Made by a program: the position numbers and the translations under genes. From the NCBI GenBank assembly GCA_958444395.1, contig CAUCOL010000091.1, positions 1-7,288 on the forward strand: a DNA stretch of 7,288 nucleotides. The letters are read 5' to 3'. The notes beneath the pieces were generated by a model. The model searched no databases. It was given only the letters and a program-made list of their open reading frames with translations, and was not told where the DNA came from. Each line of letters begins with the position of its first letter. Positions within the stretch are counted from its first letter, which is position 1. The stretch is from an uncultured Lachnospiraceae bacterium (GTDB lineage: Bacteria; Bacillota; Clostridia; Lachnospirales; Lachnospiraceae). Below, piece by piece: positions 6,823 through 7,288 of the stretch.

Positions 6823-7288
6823 GTACGGTTCCTTTTTCTAATGTATATCCCCGCAGAAATGCATCTGCATCCATGCGCTTCTTTCCTTCCAACTGTACAC
6901 TGTGTACCTCTAATGCACCCTCTCCGGTCTGTATGCTGAAGCTGTCCTTATCTACCACAATAATTTCACCACATGCCGCATTTTGGACCCCTTCGATCAC
7001 ATCTGCCTCCCAGATCTTGAGCATTTTTCCATGCAGGTTTGTATAAGCACTCGGCCACGGATTCAGACCACGGATCAGACGTTCGATCTGCACGGCAGAC
7101 TGTGTGAAATCAATCTTTCCAATCGACTTATGCAGCATCTTCGCATACGTATGGCTGGCATCATCCTGCGGAACAGGCTGCAGTGTTCCTTTCTGTGCCT
7201 GCGCAAGTACTTTAAGCACCATCGGTCCCCCCATCGTGGACAACCTGTCAAACAGGCTGCCTCCGGTTTCCTTTGGATCCAGTGTATA
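6803..7288 (-). CDS. fmt: Methionyl-tRNA formyltransferase, C-terminal 161 residues (cut by window edge)
   Basis: Fmt transfers a formyl group from 10-formyltetrahydrofolate to Met-tRNAfMet for translation initiation. The frame is open from the right edge, where it starts mid-gene with YTLDPKETGGSLFDRL, the usual end of the catalytic domain, so the catalytic SLLP-type loop lies outside the window. The rest is the C-terminal beta-barrel tRNA-binding domain, recognised by IRGLNPWPSAYTN (about 73-85 of the visible part), GKMLKIWEA and the ending GYTLEKGTVLGYDGE. An in-frame TTG at 7243 is an internal codon, not a start. The stop (6803-6805) is overlapped by the possible rsmB starts at 6822, 6816 and 6813. 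In the relatives I know, def and priA lie upstream. Confidence 0.96.
   Translation of the reverse strand, partial: YTLDPKETGGSLFDRLSTMGGPMVLKVLAQAQKGTLQPVPQDDASHTYAKMLHKSIGKIDFTQSAVQIERLIRGLNPWPSAYTNLHGKMLKIWEADVIEGVQNAACGEIIVVDKDSFSIQTGEGALEVHSVQLEGKKRMDADAFLRGYTLEKGTVLGYDGE

Noticed and set aside
7241..7243. TTG at 7243 as the start of a short gene
   Set aside because: The frame is open to the window edge and the upstream codons (YTLDPKETGGSLF) are conserved Fmt sequence, so this is the interior of a truncated fmt.

Overview
The window lies inside one conserved housekeeping gene cluster, and every gene is on the minus strand. In transcription order (high to low coordinates) it reads fmt (cut at the right edge), rsmB, rlmN, a PP2C phosphatase (prpC/stp), a PASTA Ser/Thr kinase (prkC), rsgA and rpe (cut at the left edge). 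This matches the order known from Bacillus subtilis (fmt-rsmB-rlmN-prpC-prkC-rsgA/cpgA-rpe) and from many Clostridia. The moderate base composition, strong GGAGG ribosome binding sites and protein wording (for example the N-terminus of the kinase and the FVPSISFGMP stretch of Rpe) suggest a Bacillota member of class Clostridia, most likely Lachnospiraceae. That placement is a judgement from family resemblance, not a search result.

Region by region: 6803-7288 holds the C-terminal part of methionyl-tRNA formyltransferase. 5296-6822 is the 16S rRNA m5C967 methyltransferase RsmB, with an odd Gly/Arg-rich N-terminal extension and an unresolved start. 4272-5318 is the radical-SAM adenine-C2 methyltransferase RlmN. 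3556-4275 and 1465-3543 are the phosphatase/kinase pair. 569-1465 is the ribosome-assembly GTPase RsgA, and 1-541 is the N-terminal ~180 residues of ribulose-phosphate 3-epimerase.

Packing is extreme. fmt/rsmB (if the long start is used), rsmB/rlmN, rlmN/prpC and prkC/rsgA overlap, prpC/prkC are 12 bases apart, and the longest certain non-coding gap is 27 bases. I see no internal terminator, no convincing promoter, no RNA gene, no mobile element and no CRISPR. The simplest reading is one polycistronic, translationally coupled transcript whose promoter is outside the window to the right.

Functionally, Fmt, RsmB, RlmN and RsgA serve translation initiation, rRNA modification and 30S maturation. 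The kinase/phosphatase pair senses cell-wall fragments outside the cell and signals by reversible phosphorylation, and RsgA is a known target of the kinase in B. subtilis. Rpe belongs to the pentose phosphate pathway. I found no undescribed system. The points worth a second look are details: the RsmB extension and start, the unassigned extracellular C-terminal domain and Thr-Pro linkers of the kinase, and the apparent conservation of the kinase target site in RsgA.
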